Shown: piece by piece, positions 46,810 through 56,849 of the stretch
How positions within the stretch are numbered: position 1 is the stretch's first letter
How the letters are laid out: each line of letters opens with the position of its first letter
Assembly: GCA_024734495.1 (NCBI GenBank)
Contig: JALMQS010000030.1
Coordinates: 7,248,191-7,312,190 of the forward strand
Direction: 5' to 3'
Source of the DNA: Forficula auricularia
Taxonomy: Eukaryota > Arthropoda > Insecta > Dermaptera > Forficulidae
DNA length: 64,000 nucleotides
Notes under the pieces: model-generated
Told to the model about the DNA's origin: nothing
Seen by the model: the letters and a program-made list of their open reading frames with translations, nothing else
Database searches by the model: none
Position numbers and translations under genes: made by a program

Positions 46810-46966
46810 GTATAAACCTCTTTGAGTTTTATTTCATTCACTGTGAAACTACACACCCTTTACTCTATTAACTAACATCATGTTTCACCTAAAACCTACA
46901 CCACTTTCCATAAGTAAAATTATAACAATAGGTGTCTTTAAAAAACTTCACTAGTTTACAATAATA

Positions 46967-47194
46967 ATGCCAAAGTTTTCAATATTGAAAAATAATATAA
47001 TCGTTTTTGTTTATTTGATTATTATTTGGATGATTAATCTCATGTTTTTGAGAAATAAATGGCGAAAATTGAAAAAAATTCGTAAAATTTTCAAGAATTG
47101 CATGAAAACTTGCTGGGCTGGATCTGATTTGAGTGAGACTTTGCATAATGAAATTAAGGGTATTAGGTATACATTCATACGGGTGAATAATTAG
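46967..47194 (+). CDS. Hypothetical 75-residue open frame in duplicated repeat, copy 1
   Basis: I do not recognise the product. It has a short hydrophobic segment (residues about 10-28, IIVFVYLIIIWMINLMF) followed by a Lys/Arg-rich stretch and two Cys. The same frame is at 53652-53879 with Ser to Arg at one site and silent changes. The repeat context argues against a host gene; it may be a repeat-encoded peptide or chance. Confidence 0.3.
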   Translation: MPKFSILKNNIIVFVYLIIIWMINLMFLRNKWRKLKKIRKIFKNCMKTCWAGSDLSETLHNEIKGIRYTFIRVNN

Positions 47195-47325
47195 ATTATC
47201 TCTACAAAATTAAAGAGTGCAACGATGTTAAATATTGGTGTAGATTCTTAGTAGTGGCGTACGGTCCATGGATGCTGCCTAAAATTTCAAAACGTCAAGA
47301 GTATTTTCATACCGTGTTACAAAAA

Positions 47326-47770
47326 TCTAGTATTAAATTTGAAAAATAACACAAAATCGATGAATTTTACAAAAAAGTGTGTGTGTGTGTATTTCTATAT
47401 TTGCCTAAAGTCAATTACAAAAGTCTTTCATTTGGAAACCGATAGTACAATTCATATGATCCTAGTCGGCTGATACGGGTGAGAATCTTGGAAAGCTCTA
47501 TGGTAGGGGTTCGCTTATGTACGGTAATATCCGATAGGGTTTCTTTTTTTCAGTAGACATACCGTGAACAGCTCTATGGTAGGGGATCGCTTATGTATGG
47601 TATTGTTCGAGAGGGTTTCTTTTTTTCATCAGACACACCGTGAACCTTGAAACTTAGTCTGTATTGCAAAAGACTAGCTATACTATGTTATAAATAATCG
47701 GTATCTCATCGTAATTTTATTTAATTCAAAACTCTCCTCTTTTTAGTTCGAAATTCTCCAAGCGAAAAAT
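47326..47770 (+). repeat. Repeat with scattered inverted copy at 51460-53065
   Basis: 47326-47680 matches the reverse complement of about 52845-53065 (GTCGGCTGATACGG, AGGGTTTCTTTTTTTCAG), and 47700-47760 matches the complement of 51465-51540. The partner is broken up by family H elements. 47510-47640 contains a local direct repeat (CTCTATGGTAGGGG twice). Confidence 0.65.
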
Positions 47771-47855
47771 AAAATGTTGCATCATCACTAGCATCCATAA
47801 TAAATGACAATAAAAAGAGGAATAGTAGGAAATTGGACAAAATTTTTTTATTAAA

Positions 47856-47902
47856 TGGGCCAGACGTTTTCATCGATTTATTTTGACTTCCTCAGTGGTC
47901 CA
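47856..47902 (-). ncRNA. Hammerhead-like relic, family F type
   Basis: GGACCA, CUGAGGA, weak stem II, GAAAACGUC (one inserted A), UGGCCC. Stem I still pairs at five of six positions. Probably inactive. Confidence 0.55.
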
Positions 47903-48129
47903 TTTTATCACTCTATGTCAAAAAACAATTCCACTATGCGATAATTTTTTAACACATTTTTGACTCGAATTACTTCACAAACTTGACATCTTCAGGAGTC
48001 GATTACCTCTAAAAACGACCCGATTTGTCGAGTAAGAATTTGACTTTCGGGGTGTGTGCTGATCACACTACAATATGGGATATGTTATTTGGATTCTAAA
48101 ATCACTTTCAAAATGGTCAGTATAGCTCT

Positions 48130-48370
48130 TCGACTATTAGTTGTGATCATCATCATCATCATCAGCCTGTCGATAGCGACAATCCACTGCTGAATATAGG
48201 CCTCTTCCATCAAATGGAAGGGGGTTGGCATTAAGTCACCACGCTTGCCAGATTGGTGACTAGGAATCAGATTATAGCCGGTCAAATATCAATGCAGGGA
48301 CTCGGACTCGAACCCGGGACTCCTGCTTAGAAGGCTAGTGTCTTTAAGCTCTCGGCTAATCCTATTCCTT
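48130..48370 (-). mobile_element. tRNA-derived SINE with LINE-like tail, - strand
   Basis: - strand head (48300-48370): TTAGCCGAGAGC and GGGTTCGAGTCC are A- and B-box-like. The 3' part reaches CTGTCGATAGCGACAATCC / CACTGCTGAATATAGGCCTC and ends in (GAT)n, a tail widespread in insect genomes. Confidence 0.65.
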
Positions 48371-48477
48371 TTATTTTATTAGTTGTGATATTGATGAATA
48401 ATCCCTGACTAAAAAACCACGGATTTTAAAAAAAATAAAACAAACTTTAGTGTGTACATCACATTATCTACAAAACA

Positions 48478-48520
48478 ATGAAGAAGAGGGAATAAGCCTC
48501 TGGAACGTCGGTCTATGAAT
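48478..48520 (+). ncRNA. Hammerhead relic, family E type
   Basis: AUGAAGA, stem II GAGG/CCUC, UGGAACGUCGGUC. Core damaged. The flanks match the 61590-61775 element (GTCTATGAAT..., AATTATCTTCTTTTTT). Confidence 0.5.
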
Positions 48521-49084
48521 AAACAGATAGTTTAAATTATCTTCTTTTTTGAATTTTGGACTGTCTCATCAATATCCACACAATTTATTTATTTATTTTT
48601 ACTATTATTAATAATCAGAGGAAGATGATAATAATAACATCAACGGTAACATGTTTATTACGTCCGCATACCATCCGAGCAATATAGGTAATAATTTTAC
48701 CTGAAGGAGCATCACGAAATAAAGGCTGCAAGTTGCACTAATCACCGTCTATCGTGTTCTAATTAAGGTCATTGCAATATTACAATGATTAGGGATCTTC
48801 TTCTTTTTTTAACACATAAAGAATCTACGTGGAATTGCGAGAAAAATATTATCAATAATAACTCTGTTCAACAAAAATTTCTCCCCATAAACCTAACATT
48901 GGATTCCAGAAGAGTTTTATACGCTGATTATCATGTAATTTTGCGATTTTTTACAACACGTCAGAGTTTTGAGATATTATCGGTCAAAATGACGAAAAAG
49001 GCCCTTTTGACTTATTTTCGAGTCCCATTAGATATTAAACAGCAATATTTGAAATCAAAATGTTTTGTTGACGTAATAGAAAAC

Positions 49085-49369
49085 AAGAGGCGACTGTGGG
49101 TCAGTGGTTAGAGTGTTGGGTCGCTGACTCGAAGATCGCTGGTTCGAGACCGAGTCTCGGCAGATAGATATTTTCAGTCGCCTCCTCTTGGAAAGTAATG
49201 GCAACCTAAGAAGAGTATAATTGCCTAGTAACCTCTCTAAATTAGCCGTTCGGAACCGGCGTTAAAAAGTAGGTCCCATATATCTGTGTAAAACAACTAA
49301 ACACACTCAGCACAGGTATATGTGGAGAGGAGCCGACACCCGTTTCGGGTATGGCACTCGAAGAAGAAG
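49085..49369 (+). mobile_element. tRNA-derived SINE with 10-bp TSD
   Basis: TSD AATAGAAAAC at 49075-49084 and 49370-49379. tRNA-like head with A-box GTGGGTCAGTGGTTAGAGTG and B-box GGTTCGAGACC. The body includes TTAGCCGTTCGG and GTAGGTCCCATATATCTGTG; tail (GAA)n. An uninterrupted copy of the target lies at 49560-49585 (inverted). Confidence 0.85.
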
Positions 49370-49628
49370 AATAGAAAACAGCTTCCTCTTTGATTTTCAA
49401 ATTATTAATTGTCAATTAGAACTCGAGTTATAACTCAAAAAACTAAAACTATGCGATTAAAAAATGATAATAAACATAGATAAAAACATAAGGTCTTAGT
49501 TTTTTAGTTATAACTCGAGTTCTAATTGAGCTAAAAACAACTGGTAAATTGAAAATCAAAGAGGAAGCTGTGTTCTATTACGTCAACAAAATATTTTGAT
49601 TTCAAATATTGCTGTTTAATATTTAATG

Positions 49629-50030
49629 CAGCGGTCGGGGAACCGGAGTAAATTACCCCAAATGGGGGTAACAATGAAACTATCGGGGGTAATGAGGATA
49701 TTTTTAAAATTATAAACTATTTTAGTATTTTTACTTTGATAACCGAGGACTGTATTCAAATTGCGCTCACGTCAAAAAGTCCCAATTTTGAAGTCATTTT
49801 AGCGAAAATGAAATATCATCATCATTTTTCTAAAACGTAAAAGCGTTTGAATAATGTTAATGTTTACAATTTTTATTTACTTACAGATAGTTTTCATTTA
49901 AATTACAAAATAATTCAATAAATAATATACATTTACTTTGCTTTTTTTTTGCTTTTTAGAATGTAGGGGTAACAGGGACCTAAGCAAAAATATTTTGGGG
50001 TAATGGGTAAAAAAAGTTCCCCGACCTCTG
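49629..50030. mobile_element. hAT-type MITE with 8-bp TSD
   Basis: ATTTAATG at 49621-49628 and 50031-50038. The terminal repeat CAG(C/A)GGTCGGGGAAC matches hAT ends. Internal GGGGTAA repeats; no frame. Confidence 0.82.
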
Positions 50031-50519
50031 ATTTAATGGAACTCGAAAATAGGTCAAAATGGCATTTTTCGTCATTTTGACTGATAATATCTCAAAACTC
50101 TGATGTATAGTAAAAAATCGGGAAATTGGATGATAACACTGGGCAACAAAAAAATAATTTTTAAATGCTTCGAGCACTTGATGAGTCAATTCCTACCAAT
50201 TTTGGGTTGAGAAAAACGAATATGACAATGAAAATTTTTTCTTAGCTCTAGTTTCTGTGAAATACAGTAGGTGGCGGATCAAGAGAAAAAGATACATTTT
50301 AATTACATATGCTAACAACATTGAAAGTGCATTTTATTTTTTTACAAATTGTAGTTACATTCTAAGAGTTCTACATTGCTGGAATAATACTTCACAGATG
50401 GTCGTGTCTGAAGAGATTTATGTGGTGCCTTCATCAGATCGTCGTTTTTTAGCTTGCCTCTTTTTTGTTGCCCAGTGTTATTAGTCCATCAGGAATTTAC
50501 AGATTAGTTTTTAACCTGT

Positions 50520-50562
50520 AAACTCCTGATGATGAACTAATAATCCGAAATATATTGAGATT
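50520..50562 (+). ncRNA. Hammerhead motif, family C, fragment copy
   Basis: AAACUC, CUGAUGA, stem II with one mismatch (GAA/UCC), GAAA, AUAUAU, U, GAGAUU. Core complete; stem I has one mismatch. It sits in a partial family C element (about 50480-50635). Confidence 0.7.
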
Positions 50563-51584
50563 GTATACACCTCTTTGAGTTTTATTTCATTCACTCTGAA
50601 ACTACACTCCCTTTACTTTATTAATGTTTATTATCCTTTATAATCACGTAGTTTTAGTTTTTTAGTTATAACTCGAGTTCTAATTGAGCTACAAACAAGT
50701 GGTAATTTGTAAATCAAGAGGAAGCTGTTTTCTATTAGTTCAACAAAATATTGTGATCTCAAATATTGTTGTTTAATATCTAACGGAACTCGAAAATAGG
50801 TCAAAATGGTCTTTTTCACCGTTTTGATCGATTATATCTCCAAAACAAGAGCTAATCGGTAATCTTTATGGTGATTTTTGAATTCAGCAGGTGGAAATAC
50901 ATAAGAATCAGCTATTTTTGAGCCCGAAGCAATTTCATTGTTGGGCAGTGTAATCAGTGTAGAAAACTCTACAAGAATCCATTGTTAGGGAGAAATTTTT
51001 GTTTAATTTTTGTCGAACAGTGTATTCATCTTATTTAAAAAATTTTTGTTTATACTCCTAAATAACAAAAACTTAATTTTTACACACACAAAAAAACATC
51101 CAGTTGAAAGTATTAATTCGGTCTCCCCTCGTTGGTTGGCCTGAACGACGCGTCACTCATGATTGATGTCTGACCACAAAATTTGATAGAAGAGAAAAAA
51201 AAATGTTTTCAAGTGGGTAAAAAAAATAATATTTTTGGGTAAAAATTTAAGTTAAACCAACTGGAAAGAAACTTTGGTTATTCTAAAATAAGTAAAAAAA
51301 AAAAAATCGAATATTTAAAAAATAACCAAGTATAAAATTCGAAAATTGTTTATTCTTATTGGCCTATTGCCGTAGACCTACTTTCATTGAATATCTACCT
51401 ACAGTCCAGAGGATGCTGTCCAAAATATAATCCTTAAATTTTTAAAATTTTATTTTATTTTTCGATGGGGAATTTCGAAATGAACCAAAGAGAGGAGACT
51501 TTTGAATTAAATAAAAAAATTACGATGAGAGTCCGATTATTTACAACATAGTTTACGTAGTAATTGAAAAGTTTTTGTTTTGCC

Positions 51585-52830
51585 GAGAGTAGCAGAGTTG
51601 TTGATTCACAAAGAGAAACAAAGAGGTTGTCCTCTGCTTGATGAAAATAAACATATTTTTTTTTACTTATGGAAAGTGGTGTAGGTTTTAGGTGAAACAT
51701 GATGTTAATTAATAGATGAAGGGTGTGTAGTTTCACAGTGAATGAAATAAAACTCGAAAGAGGTTTATGCAAGCTTGAGAAACTACACACCCTATATATT
51801 AATACACACATCTATATCGAGATGATATATTTGCATATATATATTATTTATTTGTTTGAGACTATAGTTAAGAAGACATGGTCTACCATCATCAGTCTTT
51901 CTTCAATTATAAATGTTTTTCATGGAGTCAATTTCCATATGATATTGACTTTTTTCAAACATTTACAACAGATAGAACACTAGTATGAACATTTTTTTGA
52001 ACATTGGGTTGAATAATTTATCTAATCCCTGTGAATATAAAACGTTAGAAATACAAATATATATAAATTTCCATTTAGATTTATTAAAACAAGAAAAAAG
52101 AGGGGGGGGATGTAAAATCGAGAATAAATGAAATTTACTTTTTAGAATATAAGAATGGCATAGATATAGAGATGCAAGAAGCCATAAATACAATATTAAC
52201 TAGCTTTTTCTCGAAAATGGACTTACACCACTTTCAAGAAAAACATGGCCCCACGATAAATCAGGACGGGTTTTTCTCTCAAAAGACTGTCAATGCACGC
52301 CTACTATTTGGGTTTAAAAACATGAAAGAAACAGACCCGAAATATCCATAAAAAACAACATTAAGATTTTTTTGGTAACAGCCCAAAAATCGTATATGTG
52401 AAATGCAGAGAATAGCTAAAGCTTCAATCTCAAAGAGAAACAAAGAGGTTTGTCCTCTGCTTGATGCAAGTAAACATACACACATATATATATATCAGAG
52501 GATGATATATCTGTATATATACATTATTTATTTTGTTTGAGGACTATAGTTTCAGAAGACTTCCGGGACACCAAGAGAAGAACACAGAAGAGAAGAACAC
52601 CAAGTTTTCAATATCCATATCACTATTATGCTCCGTGGAAATGCATGTGTTTACCTAATTGAAGAAAGACTTGATGGTGAAGGCCAAGTGCTTCAGAGCT
52701 ATGGTCTCAAACAAATAAATAATGCATATGCACAAATGTATCATCTCTGATATATGTATGTGTGTATGTTTGTTTGCATCAAGCAGAGGACAACCTCTTT
52801 GTTTCTCTTTGTGAATAGTATACGTAGTCT
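51585..52830. mobile_element. Family H foldback elements, nested and decayed
   Basis: GCCGAGAGTAGCAGAGTTGTTGA-type start at 51577 and repeated CCTCTGCTTGATG / CATCAAGCAGAGG ends at 51630, 52455 and 52780. HHR relics: - strand 51862-51900 (CUGAUGA with GAAA changed), - strand near 52543, + strand 52660-52720 (CUUGAUGG). A family C fragment (51640-51800) is inserted. Confidence 0.55.
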
Positions 52831-53130
52831 TTAGAAATACAGCGTAAGTTTCAAGGTCTGCTGAAAAAAAGAAACCCTATCGATATTACCATAAATATGC
52901 GATTCCCTACCACGGAGTTTTCCAAGATTCTCATCCGTATCAGCCGACTAAGATCCTGGATAGAACTTGTTTCTAAATGAAAGACTTTTGTAACTATCTT
53001 TCGAAAAATACAGAAATCACACATACACTCACATTTTTGTATTATTTTTTTAAATTTAATACTAGTATCAATTTATTTATCTATACATATATGTATATAG
53101 TATATACCCTTCAATATATTTTTATAAAAA

Positions 53131-54034
53131 GTATACTATAGTATATTTCAATTTTTCGAAAATGCTCCTCAATTTCCTTTAGTTTTCAAAAGTTCTCTTT
53201 GTACTCTTAGTCTATATGGAGGGTAGTTATGTACCAAATTTCATTAAAATCTGAGATGGTGGGGTCAAAAATGTGTTAAAATTGTGTTGAGTTAGTGTAG
53301 AATGACTCTCCTCTACGTCTACAGATATCTTCCCGCACAACGGATAAAATCTTCTCTTCTTTTCACGATGGAAGTGGCGATTCAGGCCTTTAGGGATTGC
53401 ATGTTCTTGGTGTAACTCCTTCTCACATGAATATCATTAAAAAAATGATAGGTGAAGCATTATTAAATCTAATTAATTAATTGTTAAATAATTATTAATT
53501 TGTTGTTTTTTTTCAATATTTTATTGATTATTTATTTACATTGTTGAAAAAATAAATAAAGCTAAATCTACGCGTTTATTTTAGCTATTCTTTATTTTAC
53601 TATATTATAACAATAGGTGTCTTTAAAAAACTTCACTAGTTTACAATAATAATGCCAAAGTTTTCAATATTGAAAAATAATATAATCGTTTTTGTTTATT
53701 TGATTATTATTTGGATGATTAATCTCATGTTTTTGAGAAATAAATGGCGAAAATTGAAAAAAATTCGTAAAATTTTCAAGAATTGCATGAAAACTTGCTG
53801 GGCTGGATCTGATTTGAGGGAAACTTTGCATAATGAAATTAAGGGTATTAGGTATACATTTATACGGGTGAATAACTAGATTATCTCTACAAAATTAAAG
53901 AGTGCAACGATGTTAAATATTGGTGTAGATTTTTAGTAGTGGCGTACGGTCCATGGATGCTGCCTAAAATTTCAAAACGTCAAGAGTATTTTCATACCGT
54001 GTTACAAAAATCTAGTATTAAATTTGAAAAATAA
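53131..54034 (+). repeat. Dispersed duplication copy 2, uninterrupted (empty site)
   Basis: Matches copy 1 (43885-44356 plus 46932-47349) and has a single ATTATAACAATAG where copy 1 has the 2.55-kb PLE insertion. Divergence is low. Confidence 0.85.
53652..53879 (+). CDS. Hypothetical 75-residue open frame in duplicated repeat, copy 2
   Basis: Same as the frame at 46967-47194: hydrophobic segment then basic stretch, two Cys, same length and stop position. Function unknown. The open frame is kept in both copies, but they differ at too few sites to show selection. Confidence 0.3.
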   Translation: MPKFSILKNNIIVFVYLIIIWMINLMFLRNKWRKLKKIRKIFKNCMKTCWAGSDLRETLHNEIKGIRYTFIRVNN

Positions 54035-54700
54035 CTGGTAGTTTCTGCTGGAATCTTTCTTTAATTGGAAATCGAATCTGTCGTTTACATTGAAATTGAA
54101 TTTAATCCGCCACGACGATTCTCTTTTTTTCTTCCAATTTCCAATGTAAAATACACTATCATTTCATATTCATTGAATTTTTCTGTTTTAAATAAATCCA
54201 CTCTCGATGGATAATATGGACAATTTCGAAGAGAAACTGCCCGGATCTGCATTTTCTGGAAGTATGTAAAAAAGGAATGGGATGTTTGTGGTTGGCCCCG
54301 AAGGGTGGGTCGTGACCTGAAAACAACAGTAGTTGAGTGGTTAGTTAGTTAGGCCCATGTGAACGCAATGAAGGAAGGACCCCATCGAAACCCCTCGCAG
54401 CGACGATTGTGTCAAATCATTCGGTTTGCATGCCTTTTCTAGGAGAGATCGTGTTCGCCCGTGGGGGGTCAATCGGCTCCACATTCGGTGGGATGATGAC
54501 CCCCCCATTGGACTCATTTCATGTCCGAAACGTCACGACCCACGCCTACGGGGTCCACGATTGTATTTTGCATTGCTTCTGACATACGGCCGAATGATTA
54601 ATTAATTCCTATCGGTGGGGGTGAAGTGGAAGGGTCATCGGTTAATAACACTTCAGTTCGATTTCGATATATATATACAGTGGGAATGCCAAGTATTTGA
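54035..54700. promoter_or_regulatory. Unique GC-rich block (candidate conserved regulatory DNA)
   Basis: The longest non-repetitive, GC-richer stretch downstream of the gene. It contains many runs such as GGCCCCGAAGGGTGGGTCG, TTGGACTCATTTCATG and ACCCACGCCTACGGGG. It starts exactly where duplication copy 2 ends. No frame with domains or splice sites. It could be an enhancer or an unrecognised non-coding RNA or exon. Confidence 0.3.
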
Positions 54701-54757
54701 CCCTGTCACTGAGCTAACTAGACAAGAACTGGGAGAGGAGGCAGAAGAGAGGTAATA

Positions 54758-54780
54758 TGTCTGTCTGTCTGTCTGTCTGG
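54758..54780. repeat. (GTCT)n microsatellite
   Basis: Five GTCT units. The open frame starting here has no recognisable product. Confidence 0.8.
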
Positions 54781-55629
54781 CTCGTTAAACAACGTCACCC
54801 ACCCATCATTAGAAATGGACCTTATGGTGCGAAAGTGGGAGAGATAGATATAGAAGAAGCGCGCGCTTTGGTCTTCGAGGAGGGGACGGACGGTCGGACA
54901 AACGAATATACAGAAAATTCTAGCAAGTCATCATTTTTAAATTTACTTAATAAATATAGGATGTTCCAAAAAGTGGGTGTCTCTCTAATTCAATTAATAA
55001 AAATTAATTTTCTATTTTTATTTTGTTTAAAATTCATATTATGACGTATTCAAGAGCATATAGGTATTGGAAATTTTAAATAAAAAAATTTTCTATTTCA
55101 ACATTAAATAAAGTTTTAAAGTTTATAATAGGAAATAAGGACAAGTTTTTATGTGTGACTTTGCCGACTTCTTCAGGGCTTCTACAATTGTGGGAACATT
55201 ATTAATATCAAGTTGCAAGAGCACATTATAATTTCAGAACAAACAAGTTTCAATATTTTGCTCACCAAATAGTCACAAAACACACATTCCTCTAAATTTT
55301 CTTTTTATCTCCGTTACCATCATTGAAGACCACCAGAAACTTTTTTTTTTTTTGGCTTTTTGGCCTTTTTAGCCATAAGCCACTTTACGATACTATATAT
55401 TTATTTTTCAAATTTGTCTCTACTCCCGGGGTCAGATTTTAGCTGGATGCCTCGAGTCGGATTCGAACCCGGGTCCCCTGGTTAGCCCAGAAACTTAAAT
55501 TTCAAAAAAAAAAATTATTTGTTATTTCTAAGACTAATATAATTGTTACTATTGTTATTCAGTTCCATTATTTAGATATTAAATTTGGCAAATCAGAGGA
55601 AAATAGAAACAATTAAACAGTGTTAAAAC

Positions 55630-55668
55630 ATTCGACGTTTCGCCAATTTATTATGGCTTCATCAGGCT
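55630..55668 (-). ncRNA. Hammerhead ribozyme motif, family B, left arm
   Basis: CUGAUGA, stem II GCCA/UGGC, GAAACGUC. Core complete. Stem I is only one or two pairs, so the outer helix is doubtful. Confidence 0.65.
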
Positions 55669-55802
55669 CCTGATCAATTTCACAAAATACTTTGTCATTT
55701 ATCTTCTTACCAATTAGAATATCTATATATATATATACCAATATTAACACACTTATTTATACAATACTATTAATTATTTAGAGTAGCCAGCAATGGATTC
55801 AA

Positions 55803-55845
55803 CCAGACTGATGAAGCCATAGTAAAATGGCGAAACGTCGCAATT
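55803..55845 (+). ncRNA. Hammerhead ribozyme motif, family B, right arm
   Basis: CUGAUGA (55808-55814), stem II GCCAU/AUGGC, GAAACGUC (55832-55839). Core complete; stem I poorly formed. Confidence 0.65.
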
Positions 55846-56120
55846 GATCGAATGTTTTATCACTGTTTAATTGTTCCTATTTTCCTCTGATTTGTCAAAT
55901 CTAATAATTGTTAGTATAAAATAAAAGAAAAGGAAAATTGTTTATAAGAATGTGCCAAATTTTAGGAAATTTAAGTTTCTGATGATCTTCAATGATAAAA
56001 AGAAAATTTAGACAAATGTGTGATGTGACTATTTGGTGGGTAGATATTGATACATGCTTGTTCTGAAATTATAATGTGCTCTTGCAACTTGATATTAATA
56101 ATGTTTTTGTAATTGTAGAA

Positions 56121-56157
56121 GCCCTGAAGAAGTCGGCAAAGTCGAAGAAACGTTGGT
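56121..56157 (+). ncRNA. Hammerhead ribozyme motif, family A
   Basis: GCC, CUGAAGA, stem II GUCG with its last pair lost (CGAA instead of CGAC), GAAACGUU, GGU. Core complete. Confidence 0.68.
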
Positions 56158-56219
56158 TGATAAATAAAAAAGTCACACATAAAAACTTGTCCTTATTTCC
56201 TATTATAATAAACTTTAAA

Positions 56220-56780
56220 TTAATACACATTATGGACGAAAATGACTATAATAATTAAATAAAGTATGGTAATAATCAAAAGAAATAGAAAAAATAATAT
56301 TTAGTTCAATTTTTGTAACTTTTTACCATATTAGAAAAAATTTAACTACGATAATTTTGATGATTTTCATTTTTACTTAAATGTTGATTAATTTATCATA
56401 ATATAATTATATTCCCATAATACTAATTAGGTTTTAGTTCTCTTTCTAGAATGATGAAGTCTCTAGCGTTAGACTTATCGCGCATTCAAGTTCCCAACAA
56501 TAAAACCTTTTTAAATCGATTATTTTACAAAAATATTATCTAGTATATTACTAGATAATCTTATTTTATTGATTGCTATATTAACAGACCAAATAAATAC
56601 TATTTTATTAAAAAAAATATGTATTCATTAAATAAAATACAGTTGTTAATTAATTTTTCCAGTTTCAGGAAAAATGTTGATTAGGTTGGATAGCCTTTGA
56701 GTTTTTTCGGAATATTTGGTTTTTAACTAGGTGTGTAGTAAAAAAATTCTTTTATTGAGTTCAGTGAAAAATCAATTGCG
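56220..56780. other. No gene recognised
   Basis: AT-rich. GCGCATTCAAGTTCCC at 56472 is one of the recurrent motifs noted in findings. Confidence 0.3.
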
Positions 56781-56789
56781 TGTTGTGGT

Positions 56790-56848
56790 AGAGGACATAC
56801 ATGAATGTTGTTTCGGGTTTAACAGCGAAAACCATCTTCAGCAACTAA
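56790..56848 (-). ncRNA. Possible hammerhead with looped stem III
   Basis: - strand: CUGAAGA, stem II GGUUU/AAACC with an 8-nt loop, GAAAC, then ACA...UGU that could close a looped stem III. Stem I is not convincing. It differs from the palindromic type elsewhere here. Confidence 0.4.
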
Positions 56849-56849
56849 G

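Larger units (their letters stand above)
44370..46918. mobile_element. Penelope-like retroelement, foldback of two 5'-truncated copies
   Basis: Arms 44370-45482 and 45763-46918 are near-identical inverted copies around a 280-bp centre. Each arm reads outward: PLE C-terminal region with GIY-YIG nuclease, untranslated region, hammerhead, then a CACAGTGAATGAAATAAAAC-type end. A 13-bp TSD and a matching empty site prove insertion. The reverse transcriptase core is missing. The arms differ at very few positions (one Glu/Asp change in the frame), so the insertion is recent or homogenised. Confidence 0.88.
43885..47349 (+). repeat. Dispersed duplication copy 1, interrupted by a PLE foldback
   Basis: 43885-44356 plus 46932-47349 match 53131-54034 in order and orientation with few differences. 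Both start TATACTATAGTATATTTC and end at AAATTTGAAAAATAAC. Copy 1 is split by the insertion 44370-46918. It carries the 75-codon open frame at 46967-47194. Confidence 0.82.
48900..50820. repeat. Inverted/direct repeat cluster hosting a SINE and a hAT MITE
   Basis: The segment TTTTGAGATATTATCGGTCA ... GTAATAGAAAACAGCTTCCTC at 48960-49085/49370-49400 is repeated inverted at 49565-49625/50031-50110 and again at 50690-50815. Insertions into these copies define empty sites for one another. Confidence 0.65.
55560..55890. mobile_element. Foldback HHR element, family B, nested
   Basis: Inverted arms with GGCAAATCAGAGGAAAATAG-type ends and an HHR in each arm. It is inserted in the family A element. 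Confidence 0.7.
55130..56215. mobile_element. Foldback HHR element, family A, with nested insertions
   Basis: Outer arms about 55130-55200 and 56095-56215 match 1140-2215. The left HHR (- strand, 55172-55190) is cut off after stem II, as if deleted between two AAGTC copies; the right HHR (56121-56157) has a complete core. Nested inside are a tRNA-like fragment (55400-55490, - strand B-box GGGTTCGAATCC) and a family B foldback (55560-55890). Confidence 0.7.

Noticed and set aside
47620..47640. CUGAUGA followed by GAAAC on the - strand (also similar at 47550 and 52858)
   Set aside because: Only an A-run separates the two motifs, so no stem II can form. It belongs to a dispersed repeat, not a ribozyme.
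50380..50450. CUGAUGA (- strand) and CUGAAGA (+ strand) near 50405-50445
   Set aside because: No GAAA after a stem II at the right distance on either strand.
54530..54545. CCGAAACGTCACGACC in the GC-rich island
   Set aside because: No core motif upstream; the context is unique DNA, not a hammerhead element.
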